NCBI RefSeq assembly: GCF_003610635.1
Contig: NZ_RAQJ01000002.1
Location: forward strand, 186,001-250,000
Direction of reading: 5' to 3'
DNA length: 64,000 nucleotides
DNA from: Ichthyenterobacterium magnum
GTDB taxonomy: Bacteria > Bacteroidota > Bacteroidia > Flavobacteriales > Flavobacteriaceae
Part shown: positions 9,444 through 18,124 of the stretch, one piece after another
Numbering within the stretch: the first letter of the stretch is position 1
Layout: each line of letters begins with the position of its first letter
Notes under the pieces: generated by a model
Seen by the model: only the letters and a program-made list of their open reading frames with translations
The model's database searches: none
What the model was told of the DNA's origin: nothing
Made by a program: the position numbers and the translations under genes

Positions 9444-9896
9444 TTAGTTTTTATCTGCTTTATGTTTTCTTTTCTTTTTTTTCTTTTCCTCTTTTTTTTC
9501 CTTTGGTTTGTTTTTAAGGATATCTTTAATTTTTATCATAGTATCTTCAGAAACCATGTCCTTTATATCTAAAAAATGAGTAGCATCTAGATTTTCTAAC
9601 AATTCTTCACGTTTGTAGCTTTTCATTTCTGTCATTAAAAGTGTCTTCTTTTTTTCAAAGTATGAATGTAATTTTTGAGAAATGATTTCTTTTTGAAAAT
9701 CATCTACATTTAAACTATTAACAAAGTCTGAAACATATTTCTCTTTCTTTTTTTCTAATTCTTTTTTGTAACGCTCAATTTTTGCCTTGTCTGCAGCTTT
9801 GTTTTGAGGTGCTCTATTTTGTGTAGCTCTTCTTTGTGCAGAAGTAGAAGTAATCATTGAAAATGATAGAATGAAAATAAAAATTAATCTTTGCAT
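9444..9896 (-). CDS. Small exported lysine-rich protein
   Basis: A 150-residue protein with a clear signal peptide (residues 1-20, ending TSAQ) followed by a mostly helical, highly charged sequence and a very basic C-terminus (KEEKKKKKRKHKADKN). I do not recognise its family. It is the first gene of a two-gene unit with the outer membrane receptor, which starts 6 bases later, so a periplasmic role with that receptor is an inference from context. A -7 box at 9920-9927 precedes it. Confidence 0.75.
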   Translation of the reverse strand: MQRLIFIFILSFSMITSTSAQRRATQNRAPQNKAADKAKIERYKKELEKKKEKYVSDFVNSLNVDDFQKEIISQKLHSYFEKKKTLLMTEMKSYKREELLENLDATHFLDIKDMVSEDTMIKIKDILKNKPKEKKEEKKKKKRKHKADKN

Positions 9897-9919
9897 ACTT
9901 AATGGTGTGAAATTCTCGA

Positions 9920-9927
9920 CAAAAATA
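9920..9927 (-). promoter_or_regulatory. -7 box for the exported protein/receptor operon
   Basis: TATTTTTG on the minus strand, 24 bases before the ATG at 9896. Confidence 0.5.
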
Positions 9928-9984
9928 GAGTTTGCTTTACACTAGCTTGGTTAAACTTGTGTTAAAAGAAAAGTTTAAAATGTA

Positions 9985-10326
9985 CTAAATAATATCTAAA
10001 ATACGCTTTGGAGGCCTTCCAATTACTGCTTTATCACCGTTAATAATAATAGGACGCTCAATGAGTTGTGGGTATTTTGCCATCACATCAATAAGTTCTT
10101 TATCTGTAAATTCAAGACCTTTAAAGTTATCTTTCCAAATGGTTTCGTTTTTTCTAATGAGTTCTATTGGACTAATATTTAGAAGCTTTATAATTTTGCC
10201 AAGTTTTTCAGATTCTAAAGGCTGATCTAGATATTTTATGACTTCGTGATTTGCTTTTTGAGTTTCTAAAATCTCTAACGATTCTCTAGATTTACTACAT
10301 TTGGGGTTGTGATAAATTACAATCAT
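9985..10326 (-). CDS. arsC: ArsC-family (arsenate reductase-like) protein
   Basis: Thioredoxin-fold protein of the glutaredoxin-dependent ArsC type: 113 residues with the N-terminal active-site segment HNPKCSKSR (Cys10) and the C-terminal arginine segment ERPIIINGDKAVIGRPP, both matching the family that reduces arsenate to arsenite using glutathione or glutaredoxin. No arsenite exporter or ArsR regulator is adjacent, so a general thiol role is possible, as for the related YffB/Spx-like proteins. A -7 box lies at 10354-10361. Confidence 0.85.
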   Translation of the reverse strand: MIVIYHNPKCSKSRESLEILETQKANHEVIKYLDQPLESEKLGKIIKLLNISPIELIRKNETIWKDNFKGLEFTDKELIDVMAKYPQLIERPIIINGDKAVIGRPPKRILDII

Positions 10327-10353
10327 TTTTGCTATTTAGTTTAAAGGGATACT

Positions 10354-10361
10354 CAAAGTTA
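10354..10361 (-). promoter_or_regulatory. -7 box for the arsC-like gene
   Basis: TAACTTTG on the minus strand, 28 bases before the ATG at 10326. Confidence 0.45.
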
Positions 10362-10428
10362 GTTTATTTTTTACTTGCTATAAATTGAATAAGTAATCTT
10401 ATCAACATTTTACTTAACATAATTAATA

Positions 10429-11536
10429 TTATAATTGATTGCTCTCTTCTTGTTGACCCATCATCATTAGATATGCCTTTAAAAATGGCTCAATATCGCC
10501 ATCCATAACGGCATCTACATTACCAGTTTCATGTAATGAACGCACATCTTTTACTAGTTTGTAGGGATGCATAACATAATTTCGTATTTGACTTCCCCAT
10601 TCAATTTTCATTTTCCCAGCTTCAATATCATCTCTTTGTGCCATTTGTTTTTGTAACTCAATTTCATATAATTGAGATTTCAACATTTGCATTGCCCGAG
10701 ATCTATTATCATGTTGTGAACGTGTTTCTGAACATGAAATTTGAATACCAGTTGGCTTATGAGTTAATTGAACTTTGGTTTCTACTTTATTTACGTTTTG
10801 TCCACCAGCACCACTAGATCTTGCGGTTACAATTTCTATATCTGCAGGATTGATTTCAATTTCAATAGTATCATCAACCAATGGATAAACATAAACAGAA
10901 GCAAAACTTGTATGTCTTTTAGCGTTACTATCAAAAGGAGAAATACGAACCAAGCGGTGTACACCATTTTCGCCTTTTAACCAACCAAAAGCAAAATCAC
11001 CTTCAATTTCTAAAGTCACAGTTTTTATACCAGCCACATCACCTTCTTGAAAGTTGAGCTCTCTTACTTTAAAGCCGCTCTTTTCTGCGTACATCAAGTA
11101 CATTCGCATAAGCATTTGAGCCCAGTCACAAGATTCTGTTCCGCCAGCTCCAGCTGTAATTTGTAATACAGCACTTAGTGAGTCGCCTTCTTCAGAAAGC
11201 ATGTTTTTAAATTCTAATTTTTCAATGCTACTTGTAGCTTGAGCAAATCTAGACTCTACATCTTCAGCAGTAGCTTCATCTTCTTTATAGAATTCATAAA
11301 GCACCTCTAGATCTTCAATTAATGTTTTAGATGTTGTATAATCGTCAATCCATTTTTTCTTTTCACGAAGCGATTTCATTACAAGCTCTGCTTGTTTAGA
11401 GTCGTTCCAGAAGTTTGGGTCGAAAGTTTGTTCTTCTTCGTTAGAAATTTCAATTAGTTTAGCATCTATGTCAAAGATACTGCCTAAGCGAGCTAAGGCG
11501 TTTATTTAGATCTGTAATTTGATCTGATGTAATCAT
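10429..11536 (-). CDS. prfB: Peptide chain release factor 2 with programmed +1 frameshift
   Basis: RF2 recognises UGA and UAA at the ribosome. The visible long frame (316 codons from 11379) lacks the N-terminus. Starting at ATG 11536, 21 codons lead to CTT TGA C (CTT 11474-11476, TGA 11471-11473 on the minus strand); a +1 shift at the CTT continues with GAC at 11472 and runs 31 codons into the long frame, giving about 368 residues, normal for RF2. Upstream of the shift site is AGGCAG TAT, close to the Escherichia coli AGGGGG TAT CTT TGA C arrangement. The tripeptide anticodon SPF (RISPFDSNA) and the catalytic GGQ ([12 protein letters not shown]) are both present. This is the well-known autoregulation by which low RF2 raises frameshifting. 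Confidence 0.95.
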
Positions 11537-11552
11537 AGTGAATAAATTTTAA

Positions 11553-11560
11553 CAAATGTA
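11553..11560 (-). promoter_or_regulatory. -7 box for prfB
   Basis: TACATTTG on the minus strand, 17 bases before the reconstructed prfB ATG at 11536; it supports that start. Confidence 0.4.
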
Positions 11561-11641
11561 AAATTTATGTCTTATTGTAAAAGAATTTTAAGTCATATTT
11601 TTTGAAGTTATTTATGTAGTTTTATGAGCTAATTAATTATT

Positions 11642-14044
11642 ATGAAAAAATACACTTTATTTCTTGTATGTATTCTTATTGCAAGTGCTTCTTTTTCTCA
11701 AGTATTAGAAGGAAAACAACTTAAAAAATATAATGGCTATTTTAATTTCTTTTATGAAGAAGCTCAAGATAAAATCTATTTAGAAGTTGAAGATTTAAAC
11801 AAAGAATTTCTGTATGTAAGTTCTTTGGCGACTGGAGTAGGTTCTAACGATATTGGCTTAGATCGAGGTCAATTAGGAAATCAATATGTTGTAAAATTCA
11901 TTAAAGCAGGAAATAAGTTATTACTCGTTCAGCCTAATCAAAATTATAGAGCAATTACAGAAAACCAATTAGAAAGGAAAAGTATCGAGCAAGCGTTTGC
12001 TACATCTGTTTTATTTGGTTTTAAAATTGAAGAAGAAAAAGCAGGTAAGTATATTATAGATTTTACACCTTTTTTGATGCAAGACACGCATCAAGTAGCA
12101 AATACCTTAAAAAATGCTAAAGAAGGCAACTATAAAATTGATGCAAGTAAAAGTGCACTAGCATTAGAACGCACAAAAGCATTTCCTAAAAATGTTGAGT
12201 TTGAAACATTACTAACATTTAAAGGAGAACCTAAAGGACGAAATATTAGAAGTGTTACACCAACACCATCTTTGGTTAGTGTAATTCAGCACCATTCGTT
12301 TGTAGAGTTGCCAGACAACAACTATAAAAAACGCGAGTTTGATGTGCGAAGTGGTGCTATTTCAATATCATATTTAGATTATGCAACACCAATACAAGAA
12401 CAAATAAGAAAGCGATACATTATACGTCATCGTTTAGAAAAAAAGAACCCTAATGCAGAAATAAGCGAAGCTGTAGAACCTATAATTTATTATTTAGATC
12501 CAGGAACACCAGAACCAGTACGTTCGGCATTATTAGATGGAGCGCGTTGGTGGAATGAAGCTTACCAATCAATTGGTTTTAAAGATGCTTTTCAGGTAAA
12601 AATGTTGCCAGAAGATGCGGATCCAATGGATTGCAGATATAATGTTATACAATGGGTGCATCGTTCTACTCGTGGTTGGAGTTATGGCGGAAGTGTTATA
12701 GACCCAAGAACTGGTGAAATTATTAAAGGCCATGTTAGTTTAGGGAGTTTACGTATTCGTCAAGATTTTATGATTGCTCAAGCCTTACTAAATAAACCTT
12801 TTGCTGAGCGTGACGATAACTATCAACCAATGTTAGAGATGGCATTGTCTAGAATTAGACAATTAAGTGCTCACGAAGTTGGACATACCATTGGATTTGC
12901 ACATAATTTTGCTGCAAGTGCAAATAACAGAGCATCAGTAATGGATTATCCGCATCCAACAGTAACTTTAAATAATGGCGAAATAGACCTAAGTAACGCC
13001 TATGCAACAGGAATTGGTAATTGGGATAAGGTTACTGTTGCGTATAGTTATTCTGAATTCGATAAAAATGCAAATGAAGAGCAAGAGTTAAATTCAATTT
13101 TAGAGAAAGCTCAAAATAGCGGATTGCGTTTTATTACAGATGCAGATGCTAGACCACAAAGTGGTGCTCATGTTCTGGCTCACCTTTGGGATAATGGTAT
13201 AAGTGCTGCTGAAGAATTAAATAATGTGCTTAAAGTTAGAGCAAAAGCTATCTCAAATTTTTCAAAAGATAATATAAAAACTAACGAACCGTATTCGGTT
13301 TTAGAAGATGTATTTGTACCATTGTATTTCTTTCATCGTTTTCAAACAGAAGCAGCTTCAAAGGTTGTTGGTGGTTTAGACTATAATTATGCAGTTAAAG
13401 GCGATAATCAATTAATTACTAAAGTTGTTAATGTTAAAGAACAGCGAGAGGCATTTAATGCACTATTAAATACAATTTCTGCTGAAGCGATTGTTATTCC
13501 GAAAGAAAAGTTAGAATTATTTCCGCCAAGAGCTTTTGGTTATGGTAGAAGTAGAGAGTCTTTCTCAGGAAAAACTGGCGTTGCTTTTGATCCTTTAAGT
13601 GCTGTGTCTACAGCTAGTAATATGTCGTTAAAATTGTTGTTGAATCCGCAAAGAGCTAATCGTTTGGTGCAACAAAAAAGCTTAGACAGTAATCAATTAG
13701 GGTTAGATGAAGTATTAGAAACGCTAATAAAAGAGTCGTTTAAAAAACAATATAATGACGCGTATTTAAACGAAGCACAACAAATGATTAATACTAATGT
13801 GCTTAAGTATATTATGAATTTAGCAGTAAATGATAATTCATTTTTTCAAGTAAAAGCAAAAGCAAATAGTGCTATTATTTCAATTGCTAAATCTATAGAT
13901 ATTTTATCACCTTATGGTATGGAATATATGCGATTAATAAAACGCTTTAATGACAAGCCAGAAGCGTTTAAGTTAGAAAGCTCTCCAAAAATACCAGATG
14001 GTTCTCCTATTGGGACAGACAACTGTAATTACTTATTAGATTAG
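11642..14044 (+). CDS. Exported zinc-dependent metalloprotease (metzincin type)
   Basis: An 800-residue exported protein: signal peptide (1-19, ending SFSQ), an N-terminal beta-rich region of the DUF5117/DUF5118 kind, then a catalytic domain with the metzincin zinc motif HEVGHTIGFAH at 411-421 and a Met-turn SVMDYP with Met434. The long C-terminal part (DUF4953-like) is helical. The family is common in Bacteroidota, and its members are presumed periplasmic or surface proteases; physiological substrates are unknown. The threonine aldolase gene starts 4 bases after its stop, so the two are probably co-transcribed, though no functional link is obvious. Confidence 0.9.
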   Translation: MKKYTLFLVCILIASASFSQVLEGKQLKKYNGYFNFFYEEAQDKIYLEVEDLNKEFLYVSSLATGVGSNDIGLDRGQLGNQYVVKFIKAGNKLLLVQPNQNYRAITENQLERKSIEQAFATSVLFGFKIEEEKAGKYIIDFTPFLMQDTHQVANTLKNAKEGNYKIDASKSALALERTKAFPKNVEFETLLTFKGEPKGRNIRSVTPTPSLVSVIQHHSFVELPDNNYKKREFDVRSGAISISYLDYATPIQEQIRKRYIIRHRLEKKNPNAEISEAVEPIIYYLDPGTPEPVRSALLDGARWWNEAYQSIGFKDAFQVKMLPEDADPMDCRYNVIQWVHRSTRGWSYGGSVIDPRTGEIIKGHVSLGSLRIRQDFMIAQALLNKPFAERDDNYQPMLEMALSRIRQLSAHEVGHTIGFAHNFAASANNRASVMDYPHPTVTLNNGEIDLSNAYATGIGNWDKVTVAYSYSEFDKNANEEQELNSILEKAQNSGLRFITDADARPQSGAHVLAHLWDNGISAAEELNNVLKVRAKAISNFSKDNIKTNEPYSVLEDVFVPLYFFHRFQTEAASKVVGGLDYNYAVKGDNQLITKVVNVKEQREAFNALLNTISAEAIVIPKEKLELFPPRAFGYGRSRESFSGKTGVAFDPLSAVSTASNMSLKLLLNPQRANRLVQQKSLDSNQLGLDEVLETLIKESFKKQYNDAYLNEAQQMINTNVLKYIMNLAVNDNSFFQVKAKANSAIISIAKSIDILSPYGMEYMRLIKRFNDKPEAFKLESSPKIPDGSPIGTDNCNYLLD

Positions 14045-14048
14045 AAAA

Positions 14049-15080
14049 ATGATTATAGATTTAAGAAGCGATACCGTAACAAAGCCAACAAAAGGAATGT
14101 TGGATGCTATGTTTTCTGCTAAGGTTGGTGATGATGTGTTTAGAGAAGACCCAACAGTTAATGAGCTTGAAGAATGTTTGGCTAAAATGTTTGGGAAACC
14201 AAAAGCATTATTTTTTCCTTCGGGAAGTATGGCAAATCAAACAGCTTTAAAACTACATACTAATCCTGGAGACCAAGTTATTTGTGATAAATACGCGCAC
14301 ATATATAATTATGAAGCTGGAGGCGCATCTTTTAATAGCGGCTTGTCATGTAAATTAATTGATGGCAATAGAGGCATGTTTACTGCAAATCAAGTTATAG
14401 AAGCTATTAATCCATCAGAATATTATTACAGCCAAACACGACTAGTAGAAGTAGAGAATACTACAAACAAAGGTGGTGGAGCTTGCTGGAATTTTGAAGA
14501 GCTTAAAAAGATAAGAACTGTTTGTGAAGAAAATGAGTTAGGATACCATCTTGATGGCGCAAGACTATGGAATGCTTTAGTTGCTAAAAACGAATCAGCA
14601 AAGCAATATGGTGATATTTTCGATTCTATTTCGGTGTGCTTAAGTAAAGGTCTTGGTTGCCCTATTGGTTCTGTGCTCATTGGCGATGAAGATATTATGA
14701 AAAATGCTATAAGAGTGCGTAAAATTTTTGGAGGTAATATGAGGCAAGTTGGTTATCTCGCAGCAGCTGCGTTATTTGCTTTAGATAATAATGTGGAGCG
14801 CTTAGCAGACGACCATAAAAAAGCAAAAGAAATAGAAGCAGAACTTAGCAATCTCTCTTTCATAAAAAAGGTAGAACCTGTTGAAACTAATATTGTGATA
14901 TTTGAATTACAACCAAATGTTGACGAAACTAGTTTTGTAAACCAATTAAAAGAAAATAACATTTATATTATTGGTATGGGCGGCAGAAAATTACGTATTG
15001 TAACACATCTAGATTACACTAACGAAATGCACGATAAGCTTTTGAGCGTTTTTAGGAAGAATGATTTTACTAATAAATAA
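14049..15080 (+). CDS. ltaE: Low-specificity L-threonine aldolase
   Basis: Fold-type I PLP enzyme that cleaves threonine or allo-threonine to glycine and acetaldehyde. Visible features: N-terminal DLRSDTVTKPT segment, the FFPSGSMANQ loop, LDGARLWNA with the PLP-contacting aspartate near 169, and the Schiff-base lysine Lys200 in CLSKGLGCPIGS. The 343-residue length is normal. Located 4 bases after the metalloprotease gene. Confidence 0.92.
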   Translation: MIIDLRSDTVTKPTKGMLDAMFSAKVGDDVFREDPTVNELEECLAKMFGKPKALFFPSGSMANQTALKLHTNPGDQVICDKYAHIYNYEAGGASFNSGLSCKLIDGNRGMFTANQVIEAINPSEYYYSQTRLVEVENTTNKGGGACWNFEELKKIRTVCEENELGYHLDGARLWNALVAKNESAKQYGDIFDSISVCLSKGLGCPIGSVLIGDEDIMKNAIRVRKIFGGNMRQVGYLAAAALFALDNNVERLADDHKKAKEIEAELSNLSFIKKVEPVETNIVIFELQPNVDETSFVNQLKENNIYIIGMGGRKLRIVTHLDYTNEMHDKLLSVFRKNDFTNK

Positions 15081-15086
15081 TTATTT

Positions 15087-15121
15087 GCCAAAGCAATTAG
15101 TTATAGACGTTGTAGGCAGTA
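15087..15121 (-). repeat. Cassette-junction-like element A
   Basis: On the minus strand, directly downstream of the HEPN-like gene: CTACTGCCTACAACGTCTATAACT. It shares the core CAACGTCTATAAC with the elements at 15865-16000, 17140-17170 and 59484-59500. It has no matching second arm here, so it looks like half of a longer element. Confidence 0.45.
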
Positions 15122-15125
15122 GTAA

Positions 15126-15845
15126 TTATATTATTTCTTTTAGTTTAGTATATGATTCCTCAAGAAACTCTTTAATCAAATCAATTAATTCATGAGTGCT
15201 TTTTCTTAAAATTGTTATTTCTTCTTTAATCTTTTCATCTGTATATTCTATAAGAACTTTATCAGTTTCAGAGCCAATGAGTGCGTTAAGATCTTCCCAA
15301 ATAACAGTTCCATTGAATGGTTTTATATCTGCTTCTCCAGTATGTAATTTTTTATGTCTTTCTGTTTTTAATTCCTTAAGTTTTTCGGTTATTTTTTCAG
15401 CTATTGAGGATATTTCGTTAAAACCTTCTTTTTTCGCTTTGTCTTTAAAAGTATGGGCTGAAACTTTTTCTAAATTAAGGTCTAAATCATATAATAGAGT
15501 TCCTATTTTTCCTAATAAATCTAATACTGTAATTATTCTAATGAAGTAGTTTTCATAATGATATTTAAAGTAAGTTTCTTGAGAATCCAAAAAAGAATAG
15601 TGTTTTATAATATCAGCACGTTCTTTTTCTAAAAATTGGAATGTTAAATCTATATCTCTTAAAACGACACTTATATTTCCGTATAGTTTTAAAATTAATT
15701 TAATTTTTTTTTCATTTTCAGTTCCATATTCTTCGTAAACTAAATCTAGGTTTTCTAGACACTCTTTCAAATGTTTAGAAACAAATTTTAAAGATGCCTT
15801 TGCTAATTCAAGTTCGAATTGTGTGCCAGATAAATATTCCTCCAT
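15126..15845 (-). CDS. HEPN-like all-helical protein
   Basis: A 239-residue protein that is almost entirely helical by composition. It contains ERHKKLHTGE with Arg163 and His168, matching the R-x4-6-H motif of HEPN-fold ribonucleases and nucleotide-binding proteins; the overall layout resembles the Cthe_2314-like HEPN group. The motif alone is weak proof and a search of the family would be needed. No partner nucleotidyltransferase (MNT), PIN or Schlafen gene is adjacent. It is the first of three minus-strand genes (15126-17641) that look like an accessory insertion, each followed by a similar junction sequence. Confidence 0.6.
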   Translation of the reverse strand: MEEYLSGTQFELELAKASLKFVSKHLKECLENLDLVYEEYGTENEKKIKLILKLYGNISVVLRDIDLTFQFLEKERADIIKHYSFLDSQETYFKYHYENYFIRIITVLDLLGKIGTLLYDLDLNLEKVSAHTFKDKAKKEGFNEISSIAEKITEKLKELKTERHKKLHTGEADIKPFNGTVIWEDLNALIGSETDKVLIEYTDEKIKEEITILRKSTHELIDLIKEFLEESYTKLKEII

Positions 15846-15864
15846 AATCTGTTTCTCTTATTAC

Positions 15865-16000
15865 TGCCAACGAGTTTGTGTATGATTTCGTTGTGTTGGC
15901 TAGGACTAAATTTGCAAGAAGAAACCGAACCAGTAGGAAAATCTGCAGGATTTTCCGAGTACACATAAACCGAGCATTTGGTTATACACGTTAGCTGTAG
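15865..16000 (-). repeat. Cassette-junction-like element B (full length, palindromic ends)
   Basis: A 136-base intergenic element directly downstream of the exported-protein gene. On the minus strand it begins CTACAGCTAACGTGTATAACC and ends ATACACAAACTCGTTGGCA, so its ends are imperfect inverted repeats (AACG-TGTAT with ATACA-CGTT). Inside is a perfect 8-base-pair hairpin, GGAAAATC/GATTTTCC (about 15937-15958). Sequences of this style are, from memory, common in Flavobacteriaceae intergenic regions. Confidence 0.6.
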
Positions 16001-16002
16001 TT

Positions 16003-17091
16003 TTATTTTTTCTTATTTAAACCTGTTAAACTAGTATATAGTATTTCATCAGAATTTTTATAGAGTCTAAGCATCAAACGTTTAGCACTTGTCGTTTCGA
16101 TATTATTTTCTATCACATAGAGATACTCTCCGTTATCAAATCTATAATCAAAACCAGAACCATATTTGGTTTGTTGTTCAACCTCTCCGTTATACAAAAC
16201 CAAACTTGGTCTATCTTTTGTAGTGTTTGGTTTATTCCAAGATGTATATCTTATAGTACCATCTTTTAGTTTATCTACTTTAATTATAAACTTATTATTT
16301 TCAGAATGTATAATGTTTTCTTTATACTCATTACGATAGGTAATTTGTTTGTCTTGAATCTTAAATTTATAATATGCTTTATCATTACTAGCATAGAAAC
16401 TACTATCTGAGACCCAATATACTTTACCAAAAGAGCTAAAATCAAATTTATATTTTTCCTCTATGTCGTAATCTGTAATAAGAATTGGATGTGCTTTTTT
16501 GTCTATCATTTGATACAAAGAAATGCCATCGAAATCAATCCCGTCATTAGCATAACTATAAATGAATTTTAGATTTGGTGAAAAAATAAGCTCGTAGCCT
16601 GATATATAGGACGTTGATCCATCTTCTAAGTTTATTAACAGATTTGAAACAGTTGATTCAAACCAATTTTCATAAATGACACAACTATTTAATTTTTTTA
16701 TGAAGCCGCGATAAGATACACTAATAAGTTCATCATCATCTTCTAAACAAGTTTTGATAGTCTTAATTGGTGTTTTGACAGTGTAACAAGATTCTGTTAA
16801 ATTTAGCTGAGAAGGAAATATAGTTTTATCTAATAATTGAGTTGTTTTAATTTGTTTAGCTTCTTCATAATCTTCCTTTTTTATAGTCGTTAAGATTATA
16901 TCATAATTTTCGTTTCCTCTAATCAATAAATAAAAATCATTATTTGGCTTTATTGTGTCTATAATCTGTTTAGAATTAAGTGAGTTTTTTAATTTTATTT
17001 CGAGACGATCTTTAGCATTATTTATTATTCGATATTCTTTTGTTGAAACACTCAGTAATAAAATAGTAAGAATTATAGTAGTAAAATTCAT
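16003..17091 (-). CDS. Exported protein of unknown function
   Basis: A 362-residue protein with a hydrophobic N-terminus (FTTIILTILLLSVST) that could be a signal peptide or anchor, and no cysteine lipobox. The rest is rich in Tyr, Asn, Asp and Lys with alternating beta-like patterns, such as GSGFDYRFDNGEYLYVIEN near the end, suggesting a beta-propeller or beta-sandwich. I recognise no family or active site. It sits between junction elements B and C in the accessory stretch. Confidence 0.6.
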   Translation of the reverse strand: MNFTTIILTILLLSVSTKEYRIINNAKDRLEIKLKNSLNSKQIIDTIKPNNDFYLLIRGNENYDIILTTIKKEDYEEAKQIKTTQLLDKTIFPSQLNLTESCYTVKTPIKTIKTCLEDDDELISVSYRGFIKKLNSCVIYENWFESTVSNLLINLEDGSTSYISGYELIFSPNLKFIYSYANDGIDFDGISLYQMIDKKAHPILITDYDIEEKYKFDFSSFGKVYWVSDSSFYASNDKAYYKFKIQDKQITYRNEYKENIIHSENNKFIIKVDKLKDGTIRYTSWNKPNTTKDRPSLVLYNGEVEQQTKYGSGFDYRFDNGEYLYVIENNIETTSAKRLMLRLYKNSDEILYTSLTGLNKKK

Positions 17092-17125
17092 TTTTAGACC
17101 TTTATTTAATTAATATGATTTTGTC

Positions 17126-17170
17126 GCGGAAAATCATTGCAGTTTGCTGTACATGTTGTTGGGTGTAGGC
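17126..17170 (-). repeat. Cassette-junction-like element C
   Basis: On the minus strand, just downstream of the PNPOx-like gene: CCTACACCCAACAACATGTACAGC, comparable with elements A and B. It is followed by GATTTTCCG, also found inside B. Degenerate, so the relationship is less sure than between A and B. Confidence 0.35.
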
Positions 17171-17188
17171 TTTTTAACTGATTTAAAA

Positions 17189-17641
17189 TTAAAATCCGTA
17201 TGTTTTTTTTGCACTTTCGATTTGCTCTTTTTCTGTTGTTTCTGGATAAAGAATATATTTAGGTGCAATAATTGGTTTAACTTGTTCTACGGTAATTTTT
17301 GATATAGTTGCAAAAGGAAATTTCCCATCTGTCATTTCAGTTAATATCCTTTCCATTTCCAAGAATTCAGAGTCAGTTTTTTTAATAATTTTTGCTTTTC
17401 CTTTTATTTGAAATCCTTTCTGCACCAGAATGTCAATAAAACTCACACAAACATTTTCGTTCTGTTTGATATTTCTAACTGTTTGGGGTGAAGCAATATT
17501 TGCAACAATTATTTTGTCCGTTCCATAATAATTGAAAATTTCTTTTGGTGAAACATTTGGTGTATTTTCAGTCGATACAGTTGCTAGCCAACACAGAACG
17601 CTTCTGTTTATATACTCCTTAATTTCTGTTGTTAGTTCCAT
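17189..17641 (-). CDS. Pyridoxamine 5'-phosphate oxidase-fold flavoprotein
   Basis: A 150-residue protein of the PNPOx-like split-barrel fold, which generally binds FMN or F420. Seen: the N-terminal helix and strand (CWLATVSTENTPNVSPKEIF), the middle IASPQTVRNIKQNENVCVSF segment and the QIKGKAKI strand, all in the family order. It is more likely a general flavin reductase or heavy-metal/quinone-linked protein than true PdxH, being shorter and without the PdxH C-terminal signature. Last gene of the accessory stretch. Confidence 0.75.
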   Translation of the reverse strand: MELTTEIKEYINRSVLCWLATVSTENTPNVSPKEIFNYYGTDKIIVANIASPQTVRNIKQNENVCVSFIDILVQKGFQIKGKAKIIKKTDSEFLEMERILTEMTDGKFPFATISKITVEQVKPIIAPKYILYPETTEKEQIESAKKTYGF

Positions 17642-17676
17642 GGTTTTTAGCTTACCAACATCTATATAGTTAACAG

Positions 17677-18000
17677 TTACTTAAACATATCCATTCCAGG
17701 AATATTAGGCATACCATCTTTTGCAACAGCAGCTAATTCTGTTTCGTTAACATGGGTTGCTTTTTCAATGGCCTTATTTAAAGTTAAAATAAGATAATCT
17801 TCAAGCATTTCTTTATCTTGTAAAAGCGCGTCATCAATAGAAATTGTTTTAATTGTTCTATTGGCAGTTAGTGTAACTTTTAGTTTATCATCACTACTAG
17901 CTTCATCTACCAAAACATGGTTTAAACGTTCTTTAGTAGCTTCAACCTTTTTTTTAGTTTCTTTAAGCTTCGCCATCATTCCCATCATATCTCCAAACAT
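17677..18000 (-). CDS. YbaB/EbfC-family nucleoid-associated protein
   Basis: A 107-residue protein matching YbaB/EbfC: N-terminal [16 protein letters not shown] helix, central [20 protein letters not shown] beta hairpin, and C-terminal helix with [16 protein letters not shown]. These small dimers bind DNA and are associated with the nucleoid; in many bacteria the gene is next to dnaX and recR, which is not the case here. It has its own -7 box (18026-18033), divergent from the oligopeptidase. Confidence 0.9.
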   Translation of the reverse strand: MFGDMMGMMAKLKETKKKVEATKERLNHVLVDEASSDDKLKVTLTANRTIKTISIDDALLQDKEMLEDYLILTLNKAIEKATHVNETELAAVAKDGMPNIPGMDMFK

Positions 18001-18025
18001 AATCTTGTGTTTTAAATTTCAATTA

Positions 18026-18033
18026 CAAAACTA
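18026..18033 (-). promoter_or_regulatory. -7 box for the YbaB gene
   Basis: TAGTTTTG on the minus strand, 26 bases before the ATG at 18000. Confidence 0.45.
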
Positions 18034-18092
18034 CTAAATCTGTGTAATAAATCATTAATAATCTATTAACATCTAGATTATAATTTTAATCC

Positions 18093-18100
18093 TATTTTTG
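18093..18100 (+). promoter_or_regulatory. -7 box for the oligopeptidase gene
   Basis: TATTTTTG, 25 bases before the ATG at 18125. It overlaps a possible upstream TTG start (18098), which is therefore rejected. Confidence 0.5.
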
Positions 18101-18124
18101 CAGTCTTCAAAAGAAAATAAATTA

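Noticed and set aside
11379-11381. ATG at 11379 as the prfB start
   Set aside because: It would remove about 52 N-terminal residues; the upstream 21-codon frame plus CTT TGA C explains the full protein.
15087-17170. Classical integron with attC sites
   Set aside because: No integrase gene, and most junctions do not match R-box consensus; kept only as a cassette-like hypothesis.
18098-18124. TTG start 9 codons upstream for the S9 peptidase
   Set aside because: The codon is part of the TAnnTTTG promoter box; the ATG at 18125 fits homologous N-termini.
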